Shown: piece by piece, positions 40,674 through 53,040 of the stretch
Position numbering within the stretch: position 1 is the stretch's first letter
Layout: each line of letters opens with the position of its first letter
Source: Megachile rotundata
Lineage: Eukaryota > Arthropoda > Insecta > Hymenoptera > Megachilidae
Direction: 5' to 3'
Assembly: GCF_050947335.1 (NCBI RefSeq)
Contig: NW_027473317.1
Span: 2,852,001 to 2,916,000 of the forward strand
Length of the DNA stretch: 64,000 nucleotides
Made by a program: the position numbers and the translations under genes
The notes under the pieces: generated by a model
Database searches by the model: none
What the model was told of the DNA's origin: nothing
What the model saw: only the letters and a program-made list of their open reading frames with translations

Positions 40674-42390
40674 AGTGATTGCGACATTGCGATTGTATGA
40701 TTGCGATTGTATGATTGTGATTGTATGACTGTGATTGTATGATTGTGATAGTAAGATTGTGATTGTATGATTGTGATTGTATGATTGTGATTGTATGATT
40801 TTAATTGTATAATTGGGATTGTATGATTGGGATTGTATGATTGTGATAGAATGATTGTGATAGAATGATTGCGATTGTATGATTGCGATTGTATGATTGG
40901 GATTGTATGATTGCGATTGTATGATTGTGATTGTATGATTGCCTTTGTATGATTGCGATTGTATGATTGTCATTGTATGATTGTGATTGTATGATTTTAA
41001 TTGGATGATTGTGATTGTATGATTGCGATTGTAATATTGCGATTGTATGATTGGGATTGTATGATTGTGATTGTATGATCGTGATTGTATGATCGTGATT
41101 GTATGATCGTGATTGTATGATTGTGATTGTATGATTGTGATTGTACGATAGTGATTGTGACATTGCGATTGTATGATTGCGATTGTATGATTGTGATTGT
41201 ATGACTGTGATTGTATGATTGTGATTGTATGATTGTGATTGTATGATTGTGATTGTACGACTGTGATTGTATGATTGTGATTGTATGATAGTGATTGTGA
41301 TATTGCGATTGTATGATTGCGATTGTACGATTGTGATTGCATGACTGTGATTGTATGATTGTGTTTGTATGATTGTGATTGTATGATTGTGATTGTATAA
41401 TTGTCATTGTATGATTGTGATTGTATGACTTTTATTGTATGATTGTGATTGTATGATTGTGATTGTATGATGGTGATTGTATGATTGTGATTGTATGTTT
41501 GTGATTATATGATTCTGATTGTATGATTGTGATTGTATGATTGAGATTGAATGATTGGGATTGTATGATTGTGATTGTATGATTGTGATTGTATGATAGT
41601 GATTGTGACATTGCGATTGTATGATTGCGATTGTAATATTGCGATTGTATGATTGTGATTGTATGATTGTGATTGTATGATTGTGATTGTATGATTGTGA
41701 TTGTATGATCGTGATTGTATGATTGTGATTGCATGATTGTGATTGTATGATTGTGATTGTATGATTGTGATTGTATGATTTTAATTGCATAATTGGGATT
41801 GTATGATTGGGATTGTATGATTGGGATTGTATGATTGTGATTGTATGATTGTGGTTGTATGTTTGAGATTGAATGATTGGGATTGTATGATTGTGATTGT
41901 GTGATTGTGATTGTATGATTGTGATTGTATGATTGTGATTGTATGATTGTGATTGTATGATTGTGATTGTATGATTGTGATTGTATGATTGTGATTGTAT
42001 GATTGTGATTGTATGATTGTGATTGTATGATTGTGATTGTATGATTGTGATTGTATGATTGTGATAGAATGATTGCGATTGTATGATTGCGATTGTATGA
42101 TTGTGATTGTATCATTGCGTTTGTATGATTGCGATTGTATGATTGTCATTGTATGATCGTGATTGTATGATCGTGATTGTATGATCGTGATTGTATGATC
42201 GTGATTGTATGATCGTGATTGTATGATCGTGATTGTATGATCGTGATTGTATGATCGTGATTGTATGATCGTGATTGTATGATCGTGATTGTATGATTGT
42301 GATTGTATGACTGTGATTGTATAATAGTGATTGTGACATTGCGATTGTATGATTGCGACTGTATGATTGCGACTGTATGATTGAGATTGT
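40410..42390 (+). repeat. Higher-order block J, copy 1
   Basis: About 2 kb that also occurs at 50996-53040 (inside the 10.7-kb copy 2) and, without its 10.7-kb surroundings, at 59970-61945. Landmarks are TGTATGATCATGAT (gatcat at 40461), TGTGACATCGCGAT, block D order, three consecutive TGGGAT units near 41.8 kb, and a long GATC run at 42150. Confidence 0.78.
42150..42289 (+). repeat. GATC-unit run, 10 units
   Basis: Ten GATC units directly after TGTATGATTGTCAT; block J copy 1. Confidence 0.93.
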
Positions 42391-44389
42391 ATGACTGTGA
42401 TTGTATAATAGTGATTGTGACATTGCGATTGTATGATTGCGATTGTATGATTGTGATTGTATGAGTGTGATTGTATGATTGTGATAGTAAGATTGTGATT
42501 GTTTGATTGTGATAGTATGATTGTGATTGTATGATAGTGATTGTGACATTGCGATTGTATGATTGCGATTGTATGATTGTGATTGTATGATTGTGATTGT
42601 ATGATTGTGATTGTATGATTGTGATTGTATGATTGTGATTGTATGATTGTGATTGTATGATTTTAATTGTATGATTGTGATTGTATGATTGTGATTGCAT
42701 GATTGCGACTGTATGATTGTGATTGTATGATTTTGATTGCATGATTGTGATTGCATGACTGTGATTATATGATTGTGATTGTACGATTGTGATTGTATGA
42801 TTGTGATTGTATGATTATGATTGTGTGATTGTGATTGTATGATTGTCATTGTATGATTGTGATTGTATGATTTTAATTGTATGATTGTGATTGTATGATT
42901 GTGATTGTATGATTGTGATTGTATGATTGTGATTGTATGATTGTGATTATATGATTGTGATTGTACGATTGTGATTGTATGACTGTGATTGTGACATTGC
43001 GATTGTATGATTGCGAATGTATGATTGTGATTGTATGACTGTGATTGTGTGATTGTGATAGTAAGATTGTGATTGTATGATTGTGATTGTATGATTGCGA
43101 TTGTATGATAGTGATTGTGACATTGCGATTGTATGATTGCGATTGTATGATTGTGATTGTATGATTGTGACTGTATGATTGTGATTGTATGATTTTAATT
43201 GTATTATTGTGATTGTATGATTGTGATTGTATGATTGCGACTGTATGATTGTGATTGTATGATTTTGATTGTATGATTGTGATTGCATGATTGTGATTAT
43301 ATGATTGTGATTGTATGATTGCGATTGCATGATTGTGATTGTATGATTGTGGTTGTATGATTGTGATTGTATGATTGTGATTGTATGATTGTGATTGTAT
43401 GATTTTAATTGTATGATTGTGATTGCATGATTGTGATTGTATGATTGCGACTGTGTGATGGTGATTGTATGATTTTGATTGTATGATTGTGATTGCATGA
43501 TTGTGATTGCATGATTGCGACTGTATGATTGTGATTGTATGATTTTGATTGTATGATTGTGATTGTATGATTGTGATTGTATGATTGTGATTATATGATT
43601 GTGATTGTATGATTGTGATTGTATGACAGTGATTGTATAATAGTGATTGTGACATTGCGATTGTATGATTGCGTTTGTATGATTGTGATTGTATGAGTGT
43701 GATTGTATGATTGTGATAGTAAGATTGTGATTGTATGATTGTGATTGTATGATTGTGATTGTATGATAGTGATTGTGACATTGCGATTGTATGATTGCGA
43801 TTCTATGATTGTGATTGGATGATTGTGATTGTATGATTGTGATTGTATGATTTTAATTGTATGATTGTGATTGTATGACTGTGATTGCATGATTGCGACT
43901 GTATGATTGTGATTGTATGATTCTGATTGCATGATTGTGATTGCATGACTGTGATTATACGATTGTGTTTGTATGATTGTGATTGTATGATTGTGATTGT
44001 ATGATTGTCATTGTATGAATGTGATTGTATGACTTTTATTGTATGATTGTGATTGCATGATTGTGATTGTATGATTGTGATTGTATGATTGTGATTGTAT
44101 GATTGTGATTGTATGATTGTGATTGTATGATTGTGATTGTATGATTTTGATTGTATGATTGTGATTGCATGATTGAGATTGTATGATTGTGATTGTATGA
44201 TTGTGATTGTATGATTGTGATTTTATGCTTGTGATTGTATGATTGTGATTGTATAATTGTGATTATATGATTGTGATTGTATGATTGTGATTGTATGATT
44301 GCGTTTGTATGATTGCGATTGTATGATTGTGATTGTGACATTGCGATTGTATGATTGCGATTTTATGATTGTGTTTGTATGATTGCGAT

Positions 44390-44402
44390 TGTATGTTGTG
44401 AT
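44390..44402 (+). repeat. 13-bp unit before cassette (register break, -1)
   Basis: 10.7-kb partner of 33679. Confidence 0.92.
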
Positions 44403-44500
44403 CGTATGATTGTGGTTATATATTTATGGTTCTATGATTGTGATTGTATGATTGTTCCTGCATGATTATGATCGTATGATTGTAATTGCATGATTCAGAT
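44403..44500 (+). repeat. GTTCC cassette 15
   Basis: 10.7-kb counterpart of the cassette at 33692, with one extra change in unit 2 (TATATATTTATGGT). Confidence 0.92.
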
Positions 44501-45606
44501 TGTATGATTGTGATTTTATGATTGTGATTGTATGGTTGCGATTGTATGATTGCAATTTTATGAGTGTGATTATATGATTATGATTGTATGATTGTGATTG
44601 TATGATGGTGATTGTATGATTGTGATTGTATGATGGTGATTGTATGATTGTGATTGTATGTTTGTGATTATATGATTGTGATTGTATGATTGTGATTGTA
44701 TGATTGAGATTGAATGATTGGGATTGTATGATTGTGATTGTATGATTGTGATTGAATGATAGTGATTGTGACATTGCGATTGTATGATTGCGATTGTAAT
44801 ATTGCGATTGTATGATTGTGATTGTATGATTGTGATTATATGATCGTGATTGTATGATCGTGATTGTATGATCGTGATTGTATGATCGTGATTTTATGAT
44901 TGTAATTGTATGATTGTGATTGTATTATTGTGATTGTATTATTGTGATTGTATGATTGTGATTGTATGATTTTGATTGTATGACTGTGATTGTATGATTG
45001 TGATTTTATGATTCAGATTGTATGGTTGTGGTTGTATGATTGTGATTGTATGATTGTGATTGTATGATTGTGATTGAATGATAGTGATTGTGACATTGCG
45101 ATTGTATGATTGCGATTGTAATATTGCGATTGTATGATTGTGATTGTATGATTGTAATTGTATGATCGTGATTGTATGATCGTGATTGTATGATCGTGAT
45201 TGTATGATCGTGATTTTATGATTGTAATTGTATGATTGTGATTGTATTATTGTGATTGTATTATTGTGATTGTATGATTGTGATTGTATGATTTTGATTG
45301 TATGACTGTGATTGTATGATTGTGATTATATGATTCAGATTGTATGGTTGTGGTTGTATGATTGTGATTGTATGATTGTGATTGTATGATTGTGATTGTA
45401 TGGTTGTGATTGTATGATTGTGATTGTATGATTGTGATTGTATGATTGTGATTGTATGATTGTGATTGTATGATTGTGATTGTATGATTGTGATTGTTTG
45501 ATTGTGATTGAATGATAGTGATTGCGACATTGCGATTGTATGATTGCGATTGTATGATTGTGATTGTATGACTGTGATTGTATGATTGTGATAGTAAGAT
45601 TGTGAT

Positions 45607-45621
45607 TGTCTTTATTGTGAT
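45607..45621 (+). repeat. 15-bp unit, private (register break, +1)
   Basis: TGTCTTTATTGTGAT; 10.7-kb copy 1 has the 14-bp TGTCTGATTGTGAT near 34.88 kb. This is the only break without a partner, so it postdates the duplication or is a sequencing or assembly error. Confidence 0.9.
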
Positions 45622-45831
45622 TGTATGATTGTGATTGTATGATTTTAATTGTATAATTGGGATTGTATGATTGGGATTGTATGATTGTGATAGAATGATT
45701 GCGATTGTATGATTGCGATTGTATGATTGCGATTGTATGAATGCGATTGTATGATTGTGATTGTATGATTTTAATTGGATGATTGTGATTGAATGTTTGC
45801 GATTGTAATATTGCGATTGTATGATTGTGAT

Positions 45832-45971
45832 TGTATGATCGTGATTGTATGATCGTGATTGTATGATCGTGATTGTATGATCGTGATTGTATGATCGTGA
45901 TTGTATGATCGTGATTGTATGATCGTGATTGTATGATCGTGATTGTATGATCGTGATTGTATGATCGTGAT
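45832..45971 (+). repeat. GATC-unit run, 10 units
   Basis: Counterpart of the 13-unit run at 35106. Confidence 0.93.
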
Positions 45972-46083
45972 TGTATGATTGTGATAGAATGATTGCGATT
46001 GTATGATTGCGATTGTATGATTGTGATTGTATCATTGCGTTTGTATGATTGCGATTGTAATATTGCGATTGTATGATTGTGAT

Positions 46084-46223
46084 TGTATGATCGTGATTGT
46101 ATGATCGTGATTGTATGATCGTGATTGTATGATCGTGATTGTATGATCGTGATTGTATGATCGTGATTATATGATCGTGATTGTATGATCGTGATTGTAT
46201 GATCGTGATTGTATGATCGTGAT
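46084..46223 (+). repeat. GATC-unit run, 10 units
   Basis: Counterpart of the 16-unit run at 35372. Confidence 0.93.
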
Positions 46224-48421
46224 TGTACGATAGTGATTGTGACATTGCGATTGTATGATTGCGATTGTATGATTGTGATTGTATGACTGTGATTGTATGA
46301 TTGTGATTGTATGATTGTGATTGTATGACTGTGATTGTATGACTGTGATTGTATGATAGTGATTGTGATATTGCGATTGTATGATTGCGGTTGAATGATT
46401 GTGATTGCATGACTGTGATTATATGATTGTGTTTGTATGATTGTGATTGTATGATTGTGATTGTATGATTGTCATTGTATGAATGTGATTGTATGACTTT
46501 TATTGTATGATTGTGATTGCATGATTGTGATTGTATGATTGTGACTGTATGATTGCGATTGTATGATTGTGATTGTATGATTGTGATTGTATGATTGTGA
46601 TTGTATGATTTTGATTGTATGATTGTGATTGCATGATTGAGATTGTATGATTGTGATTGTATGATTGTGATTGTATGATTGTGATTGTATGCTTGTGATT
46701 GTATGATTGTGATTTTATGATTGTGATTATATGATTGCGATTGTATGATTGCAATTTTATGAGTGTGATTATATGAATATGATTGTATGATTGTGATTGT
46801 ATGATGGTGATTGTATGATTGTGATTGTATGATGGTGATTGTATGATTGTGATTGTATGTTTGTGATTATATGATTGTGATTGTATGATTGTGATTGTAT
46901 GATTGAGATTGAATGATTGGGATTGTATGATTGTGATTGTATGATCGTGATTCATTGATAGTGATTGTGACATTGCGATTGTATGATTGCGATTGTAATA
47001 TTGCGATTGTATGATTGTGATTGTATGATTGTGATTGTATGATCGTGATTGTATGATCGTGATTGTATGATCGTGATTGTATGATCGTGATTTTATGATT
47101 GTAATTGTATGATTGTGATTGTATTATTGTGATTGTATTATTGTGATTGTATGATTGTGATTGTATGATTTTGATTGTATGACTGTGATTGTATGATTGT
47201 GATTGTAAGATTCAGATTGTATGGTTGTGGTTGTATGATTGTGATTGTATGATTGTGATTGTATGATTGTGATTGTATGATTTTAATTGTATAATTGGGA
47301 TTGTATGATTGGGATTGTATGATTGTGATTGTATGATTGTGGTTGTATCTTTGAGATTGAATGATTGGGATTGTATGATTGTGATTGTGTGATTGTGATT
47401 GTATGATTGTGATTGTATGATTGTGATTGTATGATTGTGATTGTATGATTGTGATTGTATGATTGTGATTGTATGATTGTGATAGAATGATTGCGATTGT
47501 ATGATTGCGATTGTATGATTGCGATTGTATGATTGTGATTGTATCATTGCGTTTGTATGATTGCGATTGTATGATTGTCATTGTATGATTGTGATTGTAT
47601 GATCGTGATTGTATGATCATGATTGTATGATCGTGATTGTATGATCGTGATTGTATGATCGTGATTGTATGATCGTGATTGCGACATTGCGATTGTATGA
47701 TTGCGATCGTATGATTGTGATTGTATGACTGTGATTGTATGATTGTGATAGTAAGATTGTGATTGTATGATTGTGATTGTATGATTGTGATTGTATGATT
47801 GTGATTGTATGATTTTAATTGTATAATTGGGATTGTATGATTGGGATTGTATGATTGTGATTGTATGATTGCGTTTGTATGATTGCGATTGTATGATTGT
47901 CATTGTATGATTGTGATTGTATGATTTTAATTGGATGATTGTGATTGTATGATTGCGATTGTAATATTGCGATTGTATGATTGGGATTGTATGATTGTGA
48001 TTGTATGATCGTGATTGTATGATCGTGATTGTATGATCGTGATTGTATGATTGTGATTGTATGATTGTGATTGTACGATAGTGATTGTGACATTGCGATT
48101 GTATGATTGCGATTGTATGGTTGTGATTGTATGACTGTGATTGTATGATTGTGATTGTATGATTGTGATTGTATGATTGTGATTGTATGGCTGTGATTGT
48201 ATGATTGTGATTGTATGATAGTGATTGTGATATTGCGATTGTATGATTGCGATTGTATGATTGTGATTGCATGACTGTGATTGTATGATTGTGTTTGTAT
48301 GATTGTGATTGTATGATTGTGATTGTATAATTGTCATTGTATGATTGTGATTGTATGACTTTTATTGTATGATTGTGATTGTATGATTGTGATTGTATGA
48401 TGGTGATTGTATGATTGTGAT

Positions 48422-48436
48422 TGTATGTTTTATGAT
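48422..48436 (+). repeat. 15-bp unit (register break, +1)
   Basis: Counterpart of 37836 at offset 10,586. Confidence 0.92.
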
Positions 48437-49276
48437 TATATGATTGTGATTGTATGATTGTGATTGTATGATTGAGATTGAATGATTGGGATTGTATGAT
48501 TGTGATTGTATGATTGTGATTGTATGATAGTGATTGTGACATTGCGATTGTATGATTGCGATTGTAATATTGCGATTGTATGATTGTGATTGTATGATTG
48601 TGATTGTATGATTGTGATTGTATGATCGTGATTTTATGATTGTGATTGCATGATTGTGATTGTATGATTGTGATTGTATGATTTTAATTGCATAATTGGG
48701 ATTGTATGATTGGGATTGTATGATTGTGATTGTATGATTGTGGTTGTATGTTTGAGATTGAATGATTGGGATTGTATGATTGTGATTGTGTGATTGTGAT
48801 TGTATGATTGTGATTGTATGATTGTGATTGTATGATTGTGATTGTATGTTTGTGATTATATGATTGTGATTGTATGATTGTGATTGTATGATTGAGATTG
48901 AATGATTGGGATTGTATGATTGTGATTGTATGATTGTGATTGAATGATAGTGATTGTGACATTGCGATTGTATGATTGCGATTGTAATATTGCGATTGTA
49001 TGATTGTGATTGTATGATTGTGATTGTATGATCGTGATTGTATGATCGTGATTGTATGATTGTGATTGTATGATTTTAATTGTATAATTGGGATTGTATG
49101 ATTGGGATTGTATGATTGTGATTGTATGATTGTGGTTGTATGTTTGAGATTGAATGATTGGGATTGTATGATTGTGATTGTATGATTGTGATTGTATGAT
49201 TGTGATTGTATGATTGTGATTGTATGTTTGTGATTATATGATTGTGATTATATGATTGTGATTGTATGATTGTGAT

Positions 49277-49942
49277 TGTATTATTGTGATTGTATTATTG
49301 TGATTGTATGATTGTGATTGTATGATTGTGATTGTATGATTGTGATTGTATGATTGTGATTGTATGATTGTGATTGTATGATTTTAATTGTATAATTGGG
49401 ATTGTATGATTGGGATTGTATGATTGTGATTGTATGATTGTGGTTGTATGTTTGAGATTGAATGATTGGGATTGTATGATTGTGATTGTGTGATTGTGAT
49501 TGTATGATTGTGATTGAATGATTGTGATTGTATGATTGTGATTGTATGATTGTGATTGTATGATTGTGATTGTATGATTGTGATTGCATGATTGTGATAG
49601 AATGATTGCGATTGTATGATTGCGATTGTATGATTGCGATTGTATGATTGTGATTGTATCATTGCGTTTGTATGATTGCGATTGTATGATTGTCATTGTA
49701 TGATTGTGGTTGTATGATCGTGATTGTATGATCATGATTGTATGATCGTGATTGTATGATCGTGATTGTATGATCGTGATTGTATGATCGTGATTGCATG
49801 ATCGTGATTGTATGATTGTGATTGTATGACTGTGATTGTATAATAGTGATTGTGACATCGCGATTGTATGATTGCGATTGTATGATTGTGATTGTATGAT
49901 TGTGATTGTATGATTGTGATTGTTTGATTGTGATTGTACGAT
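49277..49942 (+). repeat. 1.3-kb-spaced repeat inside the 10.7-kb block, copy 2a
   Basis: Exact positional counterpart of 38691-39356 at offset 10,586, showing that the internal pair existed before the 10.7-kb duplication. Confidence 0.82.
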
Positions 49943-50284
49943 AGTGATTGTGACATTGCGATTGTATGATTGCGATTGTATGATTGTGATTGTATGACTG
50001 TGATTGTATGATTGTGATTGTATGATTGTGATTGTATGATTGTGATTGTATGACTGTGATTGTATGATTGTGATTGTATGATAGTGATTGTGATATTGCG
50101 ATTGTATGATTGCGATTGTATGATTGTGATTGCATGACTGTGATTGTATGATTGTGTTTGTATGATTGTGATTGTATGATTGTGATTGTATAATTGTCAT
50201 TGTATGATTGTGATTGTATGACTTTTATTGTATGATTGTGATTGTATGATTGTGATTGTATGATGGTGATTGTATGATTGTGAT

Positions 50285-50299
50285 TGTATGTTTTATGAT
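50285..50299 (+). repeat. 15-bp unit (register break, +1)
   Basis: Counterpart of 39699 at offset 10,586. Confidence 0.92.
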
Positions 50300-50607
50300 T
50301 ATATGATTGTGATTGTATGATTGTGATTGTATGATTGAGATTGAATGATTGGGATTGTAAGATTGTGATTGTATGATTGTGATTGTATGATAGTGATTGT
50401 GACATTGCGATTGTATGATAGCGATTGTAATATTGCGATTGTATGATTGTGATTGTATGATTGTGATTGTATGATTGTGATTGTATGATCGTGATTGTAT
50501 GATTGTGATTGCATGATTGTGATTGTATGATTGTGATTGTATGATTGTGATTGTATGATTTTAATTGCATAATTGGGATTTTATGATTGTAATTGTATGC
50601 TTGTGAT

Positions 50608-51259
50608 TGTATTATTGTGATTGTATTATTGTGATTGTATGATTGTGATTGTATGATTGTGATTGTATGATTGTGATTGTATGATTGTGATTGTATGATT
50701 TTAATTGTATAATTGGGATTGTATGATTGGGATTGTATGATTGTGATTGTATGATTGTGGTTGTATGTTTGAGATTGAATGATTGGGATTGTATGATTAT
50801 GATTGTGTGATTGTGATTGTATGATTGTGATTGAATGATTGTGATTGTATGATTGTGATTGTATGATTGTGATTGTATGATTGTGATTGTATGATTGTGA
50901 TTGCATGATTGTGATAGAATGATTGCGATTGTATGATTGCGATTGTATGATTGCGATTGTATGATTGTGATTGTATCATTGCGTTTGTATGATTGCGATT
51001 GTATGATTGTCATTGTATGATTGTGGTTGTATGATCGTGATTGTATGATCATGATTGTATGATCGTGATTGTATGATCGTGATTGTATGATCGTGATTGT
51101 ATGATCGTGATTGCATGATCGTGATTGTATGATTGTGATTGTATGACTGTGATTGTATAATAGTGATTGTGACATCGCGATTGTATGATTGCGATTGTAT
51201 GATTGTGATTGTATGATTGTGATTGTATGATTGTGATTGTTTGATTGTGATTGTATGAT
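50608..51259 (+). repeat. 1.3-kb-spaced repeat inside the 10.7-kb block, copy 2b
   Basis: Counterpart of 40022-40673 at offset 10,586. It differs by small changes, such as TGTATGTTTGAGAT here against TGTATGTTCGAGAT near 40177. Confidence 0.82.
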
Positions 51260-53040
51260 AGTGATTGCGACATTGCGATTGTATGATTGCGATTGTATGA
51301 TTGTGATTGTATGACTGTGATTGTATGATTGTGATAGTAAGATTGTGATTGTATGATTGTGATTGTATGATTGTGATTGTATGATTGTGATTGTATGATT
51401 TTAATTGTATAATTGGGATTGTATGATTGGGATTGTATGATTGTGATAGAATGATTGTGATAGAATGATTGCGATTGTATGATTGCGATTGTATGATTGC
51501 GATTGTATGATTGCGATTGTATGATTGTGATTGTATGATTGCGTTTGTATGATTGCGATTGTATGATTGTCATTGTATGATTGTGATTGTATGATTTTAA
51601 TTGGATGATTGTGATTGTATGATTGCGATTGTAATATTGCGATTGTATGATTGGGATTGTATGATTGTGATTGTATGATCGTGATTGTATGATCGTGATT
51701 GTATGATCGTGATTGTATGATTGTGATTGTATGATTGTGATTGTACGATAGTGATTGTGACATTGCGATTGTATGATTGCGATTGTATGATTGTGATTGT
51801 ATGACTGTGATTGTATGATTGTGATTGTATGATTGTGATTGTATGATTGTGATTGTACGACTGTGATTGTATGATTGTGATTGTATGATAGTGATTGTGA
51901 TATTGCGATTGTATGATTGCGATTGTATGATTGTGATTGCATGACTGTGATTGTATGATTGTGTTTGTATGATTGTGATTGTATGATTGTGATTGTATAA
52001 TTGTCATTGTATGATTGTGATTGTATGACTTTTATTGTATGATTGTGATTGTATGATTGTGATTGTATGATGGTGATTGTATGATTGTGATTGTATGTTT
52101 GTGATTATATGATTCTGATTGTATGATTGTGATTGTATGATTGAGATTGAATGATTGGGATTGTATGATTGTGATTGTATGATTGTGATTGTATGATAGT
52201 GATTGTGACATTGCGATTGTATGATTGCGATTGTAATATTGCGATTGTATGATTGTGATTGTATGATTCTGATTGTATGATTGTGATTGTATGATCGTGA
52301 TTGTATGATTGTGATTGCATGATTGTGATTGTATGATTGTGATTGTATGATTGTGATTGTATGATTTTAATTGCATAATTGGGATTGTATGATTGGGATT
52401 GTATGATTGGGATTGTATGATTGTGATTGTATGATTGTGGTTGTATGTTTGAGATTGAATGATTGGGATTGTATGATTGTGATTGTGTGATTGTGATTGT
52501 ATGATTGTGATTGTATGATTGTGATTGTATGATTGTGATTGTATGATTGTGATTGTATGATTGTGATTGTATGATTGTGATTGTATGATTGTGATTGTAT
52601 GATTGTGATTGTATGATTGTGATTGTATGATTGTGATTGTATGATTGTGATAGAATGATTGCGATTGTATGATTGCGATTGTATGATTGTGATTGTATCA
52701 TTGCGTTTGTATGATTGCGATTGTATGATTGTCATTGTATGATCGTGATTGTATGATCGTGATTGTATGATCGTGATTGTATGATCGTGATTGTATGATC
52801 GTGATTGTATGATCGTGATTGTATGATCGTGATTGTATGATCGTGATTGTATGATCGTGATTGTATGATTGTGATTGTATGACTGTGATTGTATAATAGT
52901 GATTGTGACATTGCGATTGTATGATTGCGACTGTATGATTGCGACTGTATGATTGAGATTGTATGATTGTGATTGCATGATTGTGATTATATGATTGTGA
53001 TTGTATGATTGTGATTGTATGATTGTGATTGCATGATTGT
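50996..53040 (+). repeat. Higher-order block J, copy 2
   Basis: Landmark gatcat at 51047. Its GATC run at 52736-52861 has 9 units against 10 in copy 1. Confidence 0.78.
52736..52861 (+). repeat. GATC-unit run, 9 units
   Basis: Counterpart of the 10-unit run at 42150. Confidence 0.93.

Larger units (their letters stand above)
33240..43950 (+). repeat. 10.7-kb tandem higher-order repeat, copy 1
   Basis: Begins at GTGATTATACGATTG. The same sequence starts again at 43951, and order is shared for about 10.7 kb. Offsets read at landmarks are 10,711 (33.2-34.1 kb), 10,725 (34.5-34.8), 10,628 (36.3), 10,642 (36.9), 10,586 (37.8-40.3) and 10,600 (40.8-41.4), then 11,076 and 11,510 at the right end. 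All steps are whole units plus the one-base steps expected from off-length units. It contains a cassette, two long GATC runs (13 and 16 units), two 15-mers and an internal 1.3-kb-spaced pair. Confidence 0.9.

Noticed and set aside
41800..41850. G-quadruplex potential from TGGGAT units
   Set aside because: At most three GGG tracts occur together, spaced 14 bp apart; four close tracts are needed.
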